From Gymnopus androsaceus JB14 (taxonomy: Eukaryota; Basidiomycota; Agaricomycetes; Agaricales; Omphalotaceae): DNA of 64,000 nucleotides. Under the pieces are notes generated by a model. It saw only the letters and a program-made list of their open reading frames with translations, had not been told where the DNA came from and ran no database searches. The DNA lies in the NCBI GenBank assembly GCA_009733575.1, contig ML769601.1, positions 53,669-117,668 on the forward strand. The letters are read 5' to 3'. Positions within the stretch are counted from its first letter, which is position 1. Every line of letters starts with the position of its first letter. Of the stretch, positions 10,701 through 20,938 are shown one piece after another. The position numbers were made by a program, and so were the translations under genes.

Positions 10701-10906
10701 TGTAATGTCCCCGATCCCTGATTGGCAGGACCTCAGTCTTCACAGGTGGCGGTGCATTCCTGCACCTGCCAATAATCTATATTATAATAATTATATATGA
10801 GAATACCTTAGCTTTTAACCATCACCTCGCGAGTATACCTGAATAAATCCAGTAGTACTTGTTGGTGTGATATTAAGGCTCTAGGCTCCACTTAGGATCC
10901 ATTACA
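10701..10906 (+). repeat. Left LTR
   Basis: 206 bp, TGTAATGTCC...ATTACA. Differs from the right LTR at 14 positions by my count (about 93% identity), and 13 of these are transitions. Confidence 0.88.
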
Positions 10907-10952
10907 CTTTTTTGAGTACCTGTGTACTCTTCAGCAATCCCCGCGAGATGCC

Positions 10953-11230
10953 GAGTCGTTACGACGACTCAGGTTACGGTGACATGGTAAACATCACCAA
11001 TAACCATTATTGGGATTGCTACAGCAATTCCAGCAACGACAATGTTTCTAACATTGTCAACCGTTCAAAAAAGATTCACGGCAGTGAATCTTACAACAGT
11101 GACCGTTTTTGCGTCACTGGTGCCAGCGCATCATTGGGCTGGAAATAATAATGTTCAGTTTGAACATTTAAATGTGGCCTCAACCACGCTTGAATCACCG
11201 ATTGGGTCATCCCAATCCGGTGATTTCTTT
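10953..11230. repeat. Run of consecutive micro-palindromes (left block)
   Basis: At least nine hairpins follow each other almost without gap. Arms: GAGTCGT/ACGACTC (10953-10970), CCAATAA/TTATTGG (10997-11013), ATTGCT/AGCAAT (11015-11028), GACAATGT/ACATTGTC (11038-11058), AAGATTCAC/GTGAATCTT (11071-11092), CAGTGAC/GTCACTG (11097-11119), then CCAGC/GCTGG, a TGTTCA/TGAACA pair and a bulged 14-bp stem. Loops are 2-9 nt. ORFs across this stretch are by-products. Confidence 0.85.
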
Positions 11231-11550
11231 CAATTATGTGCAACAGCACAGTCCACAAGCCAAAAGGCTCTCCTCGAAAATTTGAAGTTCAGGGAAATGT
11301 TAGCAAACGCTAACATAACACAATCCACTCCTCCGGGAGACGTTCCATACCGGAACATTAGAGATATTGACAGTGATTGGCAGCCCAGCTATGGCTGGAC
11401 AGGCACAAAGCCTTGCAGTCATCCCCGCACCCCTGGGGGTGAATATTCACCTCCAGGTGACTCTCTGACACCTCTGGTGTTCTTGTCTCCCACTCCCGCT
11501 CCTCTTCCTCATCTCCCTTCATCTCCCACACCTTCCCTTCGTGTCCAAGA

Positions 11551-12355
11551 AATTGGAAATACCCAATTCCCTGACCAGGGAATTAAAAATCGGGCTGGAA
11601 ACAATGTCAATGTTTATAACATTGTCAAACTGAGTCATTTTCATGACTCGGTGCCCCAGGATGCATCCCGCAACATACCCCCAGCTTGACTCTAGTCAAG
11701 CTGAATATCCATACATTTATTCCGAATGTTTCGGTGCACCTCCCGTTGCACCTTATTCCCAAATTGGATTAAAAACGCAATTTGGGAAGACACCAAGTCA
11801 TTTTCATGACTTGGTGCCCCATGATGCATCTGGCATTGTGGAAAACACACTCCAGCTCAACTGCAGTCAAGCTGACACTCAATATGTTCATGCTGAATGT
11901 TTTGGTGTGACTCTGGTTACGCCTAATTCCCAAATTGGATTAAAGCCCCAATTTGGGAATTCTTCTCAATTGTGTGCTTCTGCACATGAAATGAGCCTTC
12001 ATGATGTGAGGAACATCATGAAGAACTCGTCCCAGCTTGACAGGAGTCAAGCTGAACATTCTGGCATGGTTCTAGCCCCACCAAATTCCCAGATTGGATT
12101 AAAAACCCAATTTGGGAATTCTTCTCGATCATGTGGTTCTGCACATGAGTCGAGCCCCCATGATGTACCCCACATCATGAAAAGCTCACCCCAGCTTGAT
12201 CCTAGTCAAGCTGATTGTCAATATGTTCAAATTGAATGTTTTGGTGCAGCTCTGGCTGCACCGAATTCCCAAATTGGGTCAAATACCCAATTTGGGAAGT
12301 CACCAAGTTGTGAAAACAATTCAGTGACTCACAATGCTCCCTGCATTGTGCACAA
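11551..12355. repeat. Array of diverged ~200-bp units built of palindromes
   Basis: A unit repeats about four times: CAGCTTGAC-n-GTCAAGCTG, a GAATGTTT tract, GGTGCAnnTGCACC-type hairpin, TTCCCAAATTGG...CCAATTTGGGAA, then a CATGA/TCATG hairpin. One long frame (11643-12386, 247 aa) stays open, so the repeat may derive from a repetitive gag/tail coding region. No known domain is visible. Confidence 0.7.
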
Positions 12356-13336
12356 CATCAGCAAAAATGCTCCGGGCCTGTGGTAGCCTAGGTAGCCTGG
12401 GTGACCTGAGGTTACCCTATAGATCAACCTCAGGTAACCTAGGTAGCCTGGGCAGCCTGGGCAGCTCAGGTTAATGATGGCCACCCTCTAGGGTACCCTG
12501 AAGTCACCCCATAGGGCTAACATGGGTGAACCTGAGGAAGCCTGAGCAGCCTGAGGTAACCTGAGACAGTCTGAAACTTGGTTTAATTTTGTACAACCTA
12601 AAGAGCCTAAATAACTTCGGGTTTTAAGCTATTAAATATATAGATATTCTGCAGTGAAAAGCAGATATTCCACTTGCTTGATAAATCACCTATAGATCAA
12701 AGTTGTAAGTAATTGCACGAAATAGGCGCTTAAATAAGCGGCGAACCGCGTGGGCACCTGTGAGCTGCGTACAATAAAAAACCTGTTGATGGGGTCAAAT
12801 CACATTCATCAAGATCATAACAGTTTACCTTCTAAGCTTGCTACATTTAAACTTGAATCTAAATGACTTAAGTGAGCTGTTCCGAGATGTAAGTCAAAGG
12901 CAATGAGACACTAAGAAGCTTCAGTTAATAAGAATACCTTAAGTGAGTCAAAGAATATCTGAATTTAATAAGATAATACAAGTTGAGCAATGTTGAGCAA
13001 TAAAGTTGAGCGTAAAGAAAGTTGAATAATGAGATAACTGAGGTGTTTTTTGCATACTACTACTTATGATAGACACCCTCAGGCTACCTTAGGTTACCTC
13101 AGGTTGCTCAGGCTGCCTCAGGCTCTCTCAGGTTTACTCAGGTTACCTCAGGTTACCTCAGGCTATCTCAGGTTGACATAGGTTACTCTTGGCAACCTGA
13201 AAAGGCAGAGGAAAAAGGGATAAACCTGGATGACCTAGGCAACCTAGGTTCCCCAGGAGACCCAGGAAACCTGGGGGACCTAGGATACCTGAGGTAACTT
13301 CTTAGTAACCTAGGGCCCAGAGCATTTTTGCTGATG
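12356..13336. mobile_element. CATCAG-tip inverted-repeat element, CCTNAGG type
   Basis: The ends are CATCAGCAAAAATGCTCCGG and, inverted, CATCAGCAAAAATGCTCTGG. Inside each end lies a 200-250 bp array of imperfect 10-11-mers around CCTGAGG/CCTAGG (for example repeated GGTAACCTGAGG). The middle 450 bp is AT-rich without coding capacity. No clear target duplication is seen at this copy (AA left, GA right). Inserted in the LTR-element interior. Confidence 0.75.
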
Positions 13337-13434
13337 GATGGGCTGACATTGCTCAGACAGGCCTAAGGCCTTCCTGTCATCCCCACTCATCTGACAGTGA
13401 AATTTCACTGCCAGATGTCTTTCTGACACTTCCC

Positions 13435-13790
13435 ATGTCCTCATCTCCCCCTCCCACCCCGGTTCCTCCCCCTTGTGTCAATCTGCATCCCAAATCAATT
13501 CAAGAGGAGAGGTTCACCCCTTGGAAGGCTATGCCTTCCAAATTGATGGTGGTACATGGTACCACTGTAAATTCATGTTTGGGCACAGCCAGGTCCTCAA
13601 AAAGGGACTGGATGGACCAAGTTGCTGTCCAGCGACTCCATGACTGAGATCTCCAAGAAATTGGAGATTCACAATTCCCTGACCAGGGAATTCTTTTGAA
13701 TATCAATGGGTACCCCATTGATAGACTCCTGGACAGTGGGAAGGACCCACCATCAAGAAATTATGGGGGGCAAATCCATCGTAAACTACG
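13435..13790 (+). pseudogene. gag-like fragment of the LTR element
   Basis: Frame 13435-13647 ends DWMDQVAVQRLHD. After a TGA the same frame continues DLQEIGDSQFPDQG and NGYPIDRLLD. This parallels the minus-strand gag of the second element (QDRVALQHLRNSDLQ, then PDQDIG and DRYPVDK near 54.1 kb), so both elements carry related gag tails. A second copy of EIGNTQFPDQGI lies at 11551-11590. Broken by stops and by the insertion at 13794. Confidence 0.55.
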
Positions 13791-13793
13791 ACT

Positions 13794-14081
13794 CATCAGG
13801 AAAAATGATCTGGGCCCAGGGCTGACTTTAGGTTGACCCACAATGACCTAAAGAGACTTAAGGGAACCTAGGTTGCCTAGACTGCCTCAGTTTCTTTGAG
13901 GTCACCTAGGTTGCCTAGGATTTAGGGATAAACCTTGGGAATTTGAGGCAACCTGAGTAAACCTGAGGTAACCTGAGGTAGCCTAAGGTAGCCTGGGGTA
14001 GCCTGGAAGACCCAAGGGGACCAGGGTGACCAGGGTAGCCTAGGTTCCCTAGGTCATCATAGGTTTAACCCCTTTTTGATG
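13794..14081. mobile_element. CATCAG-tip inverted-repeat element, short CCTAGG type
   Basis: 288 bp from CATCAGGAAAAATGATC to CCCCTTTTTGATG. It is the reverse complement of the 46893-47241 element over most of its length (shared order: GGGCCCAGGGCTGACTTTAG, GACCCACAATGACC, TTAGGGATAAACCTTGGG). Two copies of one family therefore sit in two different retroelements. Confidence 0.75.
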
Positions 14082-14239
14082 GATGGATTTCTGAAACTCA
14101 CAGAGCAAGCTCGAAACATGTACAATATTCACGAGCAAGCTTCTTTTCTCTTCAAGAGGGGGAGGGCCAGTGTAGAAATACACTAGCTCACTCTACATCT
14201 CAAGTATGTGGGATTAAAAATCCCTCGAAACACGATTCG

Positions 14240-14890
14240 CCAGAGGATTGGGTACGGTACATCCAGATGTACCCCAACCAATGTCCTACTGGCATAAAGT
14301 ATGATCACAATGATCATACTCTTACCCGTAATGTACGTGGATGGTTACTAGTAAGTAATCATGCCCCATTTATAGCAGCGGGGACTTCCAAGGTGAAGCA
14401 GCATTGCTTCACCTTGCAAACAGTGGAGTTGTTCACAACTCCAGGACTTTATGCATCCATTACTGGATGTGATGAGACAAATATTGTCTTGAATATTTCA
14501 ATATCACCATATACAGGTGACATTGATAATGCTACATTGTATGATGTAGCCTTGTTTTATGCCTCCCAAGGCATTACCATTGAAATGGGAAAAGACATAA
14601 CTGTCTTTGCCCTTCAGTGGTTGACTATGTTCCATACAACAGACCCTAGTCTTGGATGCGAGTTACGTGCAACACATGTTCTTTACTCCTGTTTCTGAAT
14701 ACATGGCACGCTGCCATGCATTTGAAATCCCAGGATATATTCACGACACGCTATCATGAATATGGTCCCAACTTCAACTATCAAGTTGAAGTTCTCACAA
14801 ATAAGCTCCAGCTGGGTTGACACGCTATCAAACCAGTTGGAGGCCCCCCTTCCTCTTCGATTGAACTGTAGGCTCAATCTGGCTGGGGAG
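14240..14890. repeat. Run of consecutive micro-palindromes (right block)
   Basis: Hairpin arms read directly include AGTATGATCA/TGATCATACT (14298-14320, loop 3), AAGGTGAAGCA/TGCTTCACCTT (14390-14415, loop 4), GGAGTTGT/ACAACTCC, CATCCA/TGGATG, CAACTT/AAGTTG and ATTGA/TCAAT near 14870. The frame 14267-14698 (143 aa) runs across them and is not recognised. Confidence 0.8.
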
Positions 14891-14892
14891 GG

Positions 14893-15098
14893 TGTAACGT
14901 CCCCAATCCCTGATTGGCAGGACCTCAGTCTTTACAGGTGGCGGCGCATTCCCGTGCCTGCCAATAATCTATATTATAATAATTATATATGAGAATACCT
15001 TAGCTTTTAACCATTACCTTGTGAGTATACCTGAATAAATCCAGTAGTACTTGTTGGCGTGATATTAAGGCTCTAGGCTCCACTTAGGAGCTGTTACA
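14893..15098 (+). repeat. Right LTR
   Basis: 206 bp, TGTAACGTCC...GTTACA, followed by the target duplication AAAAC. Confidence 0.88.
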
Positions 15099-15103
15099 AA
15101 AAC

Positions 15104-15969
15104 TATGTTGGACAGAAACTCATACTGTAAGGGTTTCTTGCTTCTGCTGACATCCTGCTTGAAGCTATTTCACCATACTTTTCCTCCTAATGTACTGAGT
15201 ACTACACTTTTATTTCTGGATATCAGTTGCCAGATATATTCTTAATCATATTAAGCAGTGATCATGAGCATCAGAGGGCATATCTAAGGTTTTTACAGTA
15301 CGCAGTATACAGTATTTAACCAGTCCTTTGGATGGTCAAAATAAAATCTTTTTGTTGAGCATGCCACAGAGTGTATGATATCAAAATAACTATCTAGGAT
15401 CCTTGGGTAGCATCTGAGCTATGCTAGTGCCGAACCACTTGTACGTAGCCTGCATGTAGCAATGGCAATGGGCGGTGCACGGTGACAGCCCTAAAACCGG
15501 CGTTTCCGGCTCGATTAAACAGCATGACATTTGGCGGGCAATGACGCTATGACATACATGACATTTGTCACGCTTGGCATCGCAATTTGTTTACAGGACT
15601 TGCAATTCTTCATCTCTTCATGTGAAATTGATATCAGTAGTTCATCTCATTGTTCTGTATAGTGTAGAAAGACTCATATGGAAATAGGAAAACATAAGAG
15701 CTGTAGGTAGCTCATTTTTGATGATATCTCTCTAACACAGTAAAACAACATATAAAATGCCACCAACAGTAAGAGAGAGCATTTATGTGGAGAATATTGT
15801 GAACTGGACCAATGCACATATAAAAAATCCCTTATTAGCCTCCGAGCAGGCCATAAAGCTCGAGAAAATGTAACTGTTCAAACAAGTGATCATGTCCAAA
15901 GGACTGGTTAAATACTGTATAACCAACGAGAACGATAGAGAAAAAGTAGGACTATCAAGAATATCTAGA
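15104..15969 (+). repeat. Segmental-duplication module, copy 3 (upstream part, interrupted)
   Basis: Continues from TATGTTGGACAGAAACT, equivalent to 6528 in copy 2. It is split by the mariner-like MITE at 15310-15917 and resumes TATAACCAACGAGAACG before the tRNA. Confidence 0.75.
15310..15917. mobile_element. Tc1/mariner-type MITE with TA target duplication
   Basis: 608 bp with 23-bp perfect terminal inverted repeats beginning CAGTATTTAACCAGTCCTTT. TA flanks both sides (15308-15309 and 15918-15919). The paralogous copy at 6726-6742 shows the uninterrupted target GGTATATAACC, which confirms insertion with TA duplication. No transposase frame is present. Confidence 0.88.
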
Positions 15970-16070
15970 CGACGCCAGCAGGATTTGAACCTGCGCCCTC
16001 AAAGAGGAACAGATGATCCTCATCTGGAAATTATTCTAATCTGTCGCCGTAACCACTTGGCTATAGCGCC
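15970..16070 (-). tRNA. tRNA-Ser (anticodon AGA), intron-containing, copy 3
   Basis: Mature part nearly identical to copy 1: GGCGCTA acceptor, class II variable arm CCTC/GAGG, complete T arm. The intron is about 19 nt and differs in sequence from the copy 1 intron, as expected for unconstrained intron drift between two working genes. Confidence 0.9.
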
Positions 16071-16159
16071 TTGATACCAAGTGTAAATTCTCTTTTCACC
16101 ACCACCTCCCATCGATCTCATAAACAAAAGCAGGCTTCGAGACGAGTACCAACCTTTCC

Positions 16160-17713
16160 ATGTCATTCTATTCCACTCAGAGCCCTTTTCTACGCCTTCC
16201 ACCAGAAATACTTTGCCAAATTATCGATTTTTGCCCCAAGTCGAGCCTTGTCGTTCTTTGTCGCGTCTCAAAGACAGTTGGAGAATTCAGCGTTCGTTCT
16301 CTGTACCGTGATATATCTTTCAAAAATGCTTCTGTTTTCATAAAGTGCTGCTATGCGCTGGTCAAGGTTGATTTAGCTGCGGCGTCGGTGAAGTATCTGC
16401 GGATAGATTTCGAGTGAGTTGTGTTATTTTCTACTGAATATTTCTAATTAAATAAATTTTGAAGCGGCTTCTTTGGACAAAGTCGCTACCTACTATCCGC
16501 GTTTTACCACCTCGTGAGCAAGGTTCTATGTCGGTTACACAACTTGCAAGGTCTAAAGATCCTTCATGACGAACCTGGCTACCAATCGGCTCTGCAGTCC
16601 TGTCATTTCTCCCGTCTCTCCTACTTTCAAACCAGCCTGCCTCTTACAAGACCTCTCACCGACTTTCTTACTCGTCATTCTTCCACCATTTCCGTACTCT
16701 ACCTTGACGGACGTCTTCCCGATCCTTCTTCCGCGTCTACGTCTACAGCCCCAAGCGCAGTCAATCTCCCTGTTCTTACCTCGTTCACGGGGAATCCTGC
16801 TTTCGTGCGTTTTGTCGTTCAAAAGCAAGATACGCCAATGCTTCGCTCTGCGCATATGACCGCTATCACTGTGTTAGAGCTGCCTGAGGCACAAGTCATC
16901 CAGGCTGTAGAGCACCTACGGGACGTGGCGGGTGAAACACTAGAGACAGTTGCTGTACTGGGAAGAGGCTTTTCTAGCCCGTTGTCGAGATACGCTTCGA
17001 TGCATTTAACAAGTGTCAAGTCTCTGGGCCTTATGCATCTAACTAGGCTTTTGGTAGACGACGAGGTGCGTATCAAACTGATATTCACAGAAAAGTCTGA
17101 CTTTCGACCTTTTGTCAGGATGTGCGGTTTTCGACGGAACGGCTTTGCGAGGAGGTCAAACTTCTTTTACCGCCGCTGCAGCAGCTTCAACGACTCATCA
17201 TCAGTCGTACTATCCCGCCTGTGGAAAACAAGGTTCTAACGTTGGCAGAGGGTCATAAAACTGTCACTACATTCAATTCTATATGTCCCAATCTCGAGTT
17301 TGTTCGTCTACCTGGTTAGTCTTCACTCTCCACTTTCGCTATGACTTTTTAGTGACAAACCTTTTGCAGACGATACCGAATGGACCCGCATCATCCCTGG
17401 CTTTGTCAATCTTTGGATTCCAGAAGTATCGCGAATCGCTAATATAGAGTCTGCGTGGTGGCTTCTAGACATGCTCGGTGCGGAGAGCAGGAGGAATCCA
17501 GAGTGGAAATCGGTTCTGAGATCGGTTTTGTCGGGAGCGGGGGGCTGGGATGCGAGTAGTGGGGATCCGGAAGGAGATGATGATGATGATGCAGGTGAGG
17601 ATGCAGGTGCTGTTGCGTCGCAGGAGGGATCCTCGAGTAGTGCAGTAGAGACTTTGTTTGGGTTGATTGATAAACGACTGCGGGTAGTCGAAAATGCAAG
17701 TCTTGAATCGTAG
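16160..17713 (+). CDS. F-box protein, LRR-like C-terminal region
   Basis: Four exons (16160-16413, 16465-17065, 17119-17314, 17370-17713) give 464 residues. The N-terminal F-box lies at about residues 11-50: LRLPPEILCQIIDFCPKSS, then LVVLCRVSK, then SLYRDISF. The rest has leucine-spaced segments (LHNLQGLKIL, LERLxx-type strands, ICPNLEFVRL) like the degenerate LRRs of agaricomycete F-box families. It presumably acts as an SCF substrate adaptor. The C-terminus has a short Asp run (DDDDD) and a Ser-rich tail. All introns are GT-AG, 50-55 nt. Two decayed copies lie at 3.3-3.8 and 6.96-7.38 kb. This is the only one with an intact start and frame. The exon 2 frame remains open past the intron at 17066, which could mislead a single-exon model. 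Confidence 0.8.
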
Positions 17714-17778
17714 CTTGAGGCTGGTTGTTCTTAGAGATTTATTATTCCCTGTATTAGACATCATTACAACCGATTCTC

Positions 17779-18438
17779 ATGAGCCGCTCCCTAGAATCAT
17801 TGGCAATTACCTTTGCAACATGTCGCTTCGACCGAGGAGGTGACGTTCCAACCTTTTCGTCCAGCACTGTATCTGACGTATTGCATTTACAGAACTTGCA
17901 CGTCTCAGAAGAAGTCATCGAGAACATACAAGCTTTCTTACAACCATTCAAGCAGCTCGAAGTTTTGAATATACGTTGTTCGAAGCGTGATATAAAAGGC
18001 GAAATCCCACCTGAGGAGTGCTTCGTTATGGTTTCAACATTTGGTGATATATGTCCTCGTCTCCGTTCAGTACTTTTTTTCTCAACCTCGATGCAATTCT
18101 TATACGTTGCGTCCCCCAATACCTGGACCACCCATTGTCGGGAGTCTGGGTTCCATTCACGGTCGCAGTTCTCTCGCGTCTTTCAGAAACCCTTTGTGAA
18201 ACTATTCTCCGCGGAGGAAGAACGCATGCAGTTAGTGTGCTCCGTAGTCTCTGAAAGGCAGCTCTCGATATTAAACCGTCCAGGGTTGGGAGAGGTTCGA
18301 AATCAGGGTGTAATTTTTTTTCTTTCCCTGAAACTACGAGGACTTTACCAAATTCCAAAGAGAAAGAAGTATATCATTATAGCTTCAATCCCCTGTGACG
18401 TCAGAACCACGCAGTGCGGCATGGATTTGCCACATTGA
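17779..18438 (+). pseudogene. F-box/LRR-type fragment
   Basis: A 219-codon frame whose first half has LRR-like spacing (LQNLHVSEEVIENIQAFL, then LEVLNIRCS, then ICPRLRSVLF). It resembles the end of the preceding F-box protein (LLPPLQQLQRLIIS, SICPNLEFVRL). After about 18070 the translation loses this character. No start or F-box is present. Probably a remnant of a tandem paralogue. Confidence 0.4.
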
Positions 18439-19323
18439 ACAAGTTCTTGTTATGAGAGCACAAGTACCCCCGAAAGGCTAAGCCAGATCAATATAATTAA
18501 GTATACGAAAACTAGGACTAGGTGTAATTGACAGTGTGCATTTTGGCTCGGTGCATACGACAACGGGAGCAGCCGCGTTATGACCTGCGGCCATTTTAAC
18601 AGGCTCTCGTTAGCTTATTATGCTATTAGGAGGCGGGAGGTCTACGAATGGGAATGGGACAAAAAGTGACGGCTACCTGAACTACATCTCCGTAGCCGAT
18701 CGTCTGCAGCCCAAGTGCGTGTGTGTGTGTGCGAAGTCGAAAGCAGAGCCAATTAGCCGGATTGTATACTATGTCTCCTAAGTCCCAAGTAAAAGCTAGG
18801 CGATCATCCAGGGACTCGCTCACCTTTTCACCCATCTGCTCACTTTAGCAGGGCCCAGGGGCAGGCATTCTCCGAAATGTAAGCACAAGCACAAGCCAGA
18901 GTCGCTCGGAAACAGAAGTGGGGTTAAACTTCGGGTGCAGGTAGGCACACCCCCATTCAGATTCAGTTGCCCGTTGAACGAGTATCAATGATATTACATC
19001 GGTAGTTCCCGAGTCCGAGTTATTTGGCAGGGAAATAAAGTACTGCGCTGGCATGAGCATTACAGTATTAGGAACTTAGCCAGGCGATTTTAGATCCCTA
19101 ATATCTCACAGCATTAAGCAGTAATCTCAAGCGTACGTTTTTTACCTTGCACATAGTTGATTCTTCAATCGAAGCGCATTCATTCAAATCAATCGGTTTA
19201 TGCTTTTTTGCCACTGGGCACATTTTACATTTAGATTTGTGTGCCAGTAGTGTCATACATACATAGAGTAAAAAAGCAAGCCTTTGAATGTTGGAACGAC
19301 AGATCAGAGGCGGTGCCACAAGA
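18439..19323. other. Intergenic, no supported gene
   Basis: Contains a short GT-rich run (18719-18731) and no coherent coding signal. Ends at the TATA box of the cyclophilin gene. Confidence 0.45.
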
Positions 19324-19330
19324 TATAAAA
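19324..19330 (+). promoter_or_regulatory. TATA box of the cyclophilin gene
   Basis: TATAAAA about 185 bp upstream of the predicted start codon, followed by a C/T-rich stretch near 19365-19390. Confidence 0.5.
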
Positions 19331-19508
19331 GGCCATACGCTTCAGGACCCTTTGCTCTCATTGCTTTCCTATTCTCTTTTCTCTTTGCGGGCACCTTCTC
19401 CATCGAAAAGATTTTTTTGCATCACCGTCACCGAAATTTCTTGCCGAATCTAGTTAACGTTCCGGTCCGGCAAGTTGATTCCCGAGTCATCGATCCTGCA
19501 GCTACGCA

Positions 19509-20421
19509 ATGTTGGTTCCTTTTTTTATTACATGACATTACATTGAAACTGTGATTGCGGATTCGGATTGACATCCACAGGTCGAACGTTTTCGTAAGTT
19601 GCGCTATTGTTATACGAGCCCATGATTGAGGACTGAACTCGCAGATCCTTACTTAGCTTACTTACATAGTTTGATATAGCCATACAAGAGCAAGCATGCT
19701 GGGCGTATTACCGTTCAGGCTTTTCGACGACATTGTTCCACGTCACGGCAGAGAATTTTAGACAATTGTGCACTGGAGAAAAGGGATTTGGATATGAGAA
19801 TTGTATTTTTCATCGTGTTATTCGTAAAGTATTTTGCCTTTCCTCGTCCGAAAGCATGTTATACGCATACTTACTGCATTTTACAAGTTCATGATACAAG
19901 GCGGTTGGTCTTTTCCTAACAGACACAGACAGAAGTATAGATATTAAGAGAATTTTTCCAGGTGATTTTACTGCTCAGAATGGTACCGGCGGATACTCTA
20001 TTTATGGAAAAACCTTCAATGGTAGGCGCGAATTCAAGTTTCTTATCTCTCAACCTTATTCACTGTTTTATAGATGAGAACTTTGGAATTTCCCATTCAC
20101 GACCTGGGCTTTTGTCAATGGCCAACTCTGGACCAAATTCTAACGGATCTCAAGTGAGCATTGATCATTTTCTCCTCAGGTTCATACATTGATGCCCGGT
20201 AGTTTTTCATAACCACTGTGCCCACCACATGGGTAGTACCTATTTCCTTTTTCCTCTCTCCAGGTCAGACGCTGATCTTCCTCATCTAGCTGGATGGGCG
20301 ACACGTAGTCTTCGGAGAGGTAGTTGATGGTATGGATGTCGTACAGCAGATGGAGGCTCAAGGTTCTGGAACCGGACATCCTGCTCATCGCATAACTATC
20401 ACCAAGTGTGGCACCGTTTAA
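19509..20421 (+). CDS. Cyclophilin A-type peptidyl-prolyl isomerase
   Basis: Eight exons: 19509-19510, 19581-19593, 19670-19828, 19888-19903, 19962-20021, 20074-20153, 20203-20232, 20290-20421 (163 residues, the usual cytosolic length). The predicted start codon is split by the first intron (AT|G), giving MSNVFFDIAI. Catalytic residues match CypA: R54 in FHRVIRKFMIQGGDF with the F/M/Q set, then [32 protein letters not shown]120 and H125 ([17 protein letters not shown]). It should isomerise X-Pro bonds in protein folding. Residues about 15-30 are odd: the expected strand ([10 protein letters not shown]) is encoded in the -1 frame (19702-19740), while the downstream [11 protein letters not shown] returns to the original frame. 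Two compensating indels thus leave an open but scrambled segment. It may be a recent pseudogene or a sequence error. Confidence 0.85.
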
Positions 20422-20938
20422 AGATCGCACACAAAGGCATAAATTCTTCCCCAAAAGTACATGTACATATACAACTAGGTCCTCTTTGAAATTCATTGTT
20501 TGTATTCATCGGGTTCGCTGAAACAAAGTTTAGTATATTACGCTTTGGCATCTTCGGAGAGTTTTAGCGCGCGCGCAAATTGCTAAGCCTCTATTGTAAT
20601 AGTGGATAGAGTACCAATTATTTATCATTCTTGAGATTTGTACGTTTTTTAGCGAAAGCAAATCACGTTGGTAACAAGTCTCATTACGGTTAAACGAGTG
20701 CATTGCTGAGGAATATTAGCGATTCATTTAAACGCGTTACATCGTGAAGAAAGTCGAAGTCAAAGCAAAGATCGCAGCGACGTAGAAAACGCAAATTTTT
20801 CCTCTCTGCTTCTGTCCATATTGTACGTGTATGCCCTCCCGGAAATCGCTTCAAACCCACGGAGCCGAAAAGGAGAAATCACGGCGCACTAGACTAGTCC
20901 CTCGTTCACCAGTGAATTCCTACCCAATCCGGACACTA
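20422..20938. other. Intergenic between convergent genes
   Basis: About 500 bp between the ends of the cyclophilin (+) and F-box (-) genes. Includes the GCGCGCGC tract near 20570. No gene is supported. Confidence 0.45.

Larger units (their letters stand above)
10701..15098 (+). mobile_element. Non-autonomous LTR retroelement
   Basis: Two 206-bp direct repeats (10701-10906, 14893-15098) begin TGTAA and end TTACA. They are flanked by the 5-bp duplication AAAAC (10696-10700 and 15099-15103). A purine tract (GGCTGGGGAGGG) precedes the right LTR, supporting plus orientation. The interior holds gag-like pieces only (see 13435-13790) and no protease, RT or integrase was found. Two CATCAG-tip inverted-repeat elements are nested inside. 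The interior is saturated with short palindromes. It sits inside the duplicated module, between the kinase gene and module copy 3. Confidence 0.85.

Noticed and set aside
10912..12386. Three adjacent plus-strand frames as one protein gene
   Set aside because: They are built from palindromic repeats, overlap in different frames and have no splice logic. Kept only as repeat.
12356..13336. Helitron
   Set aside because: Inverted termini and no CTRR-type 3' end. Helitrons lack terminal inverted repeats.
10701..15098. Autonomous gypsy or copia element
   Set aside because: No protease, RT, RNase H or integrase motif found in any frame between the LTRs.
15886..16074. 62-codon frame across the MITE end and tRNA
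   Set aside because: Spans the transposon terminus and an antisense tRNA.
19288..19554. Secreted protein with a signal peptide upstream of the cyclophilin
   Set aside because: The frame lies in the cyclophilin 5' leader downstream of its TATA box and has no continuation.
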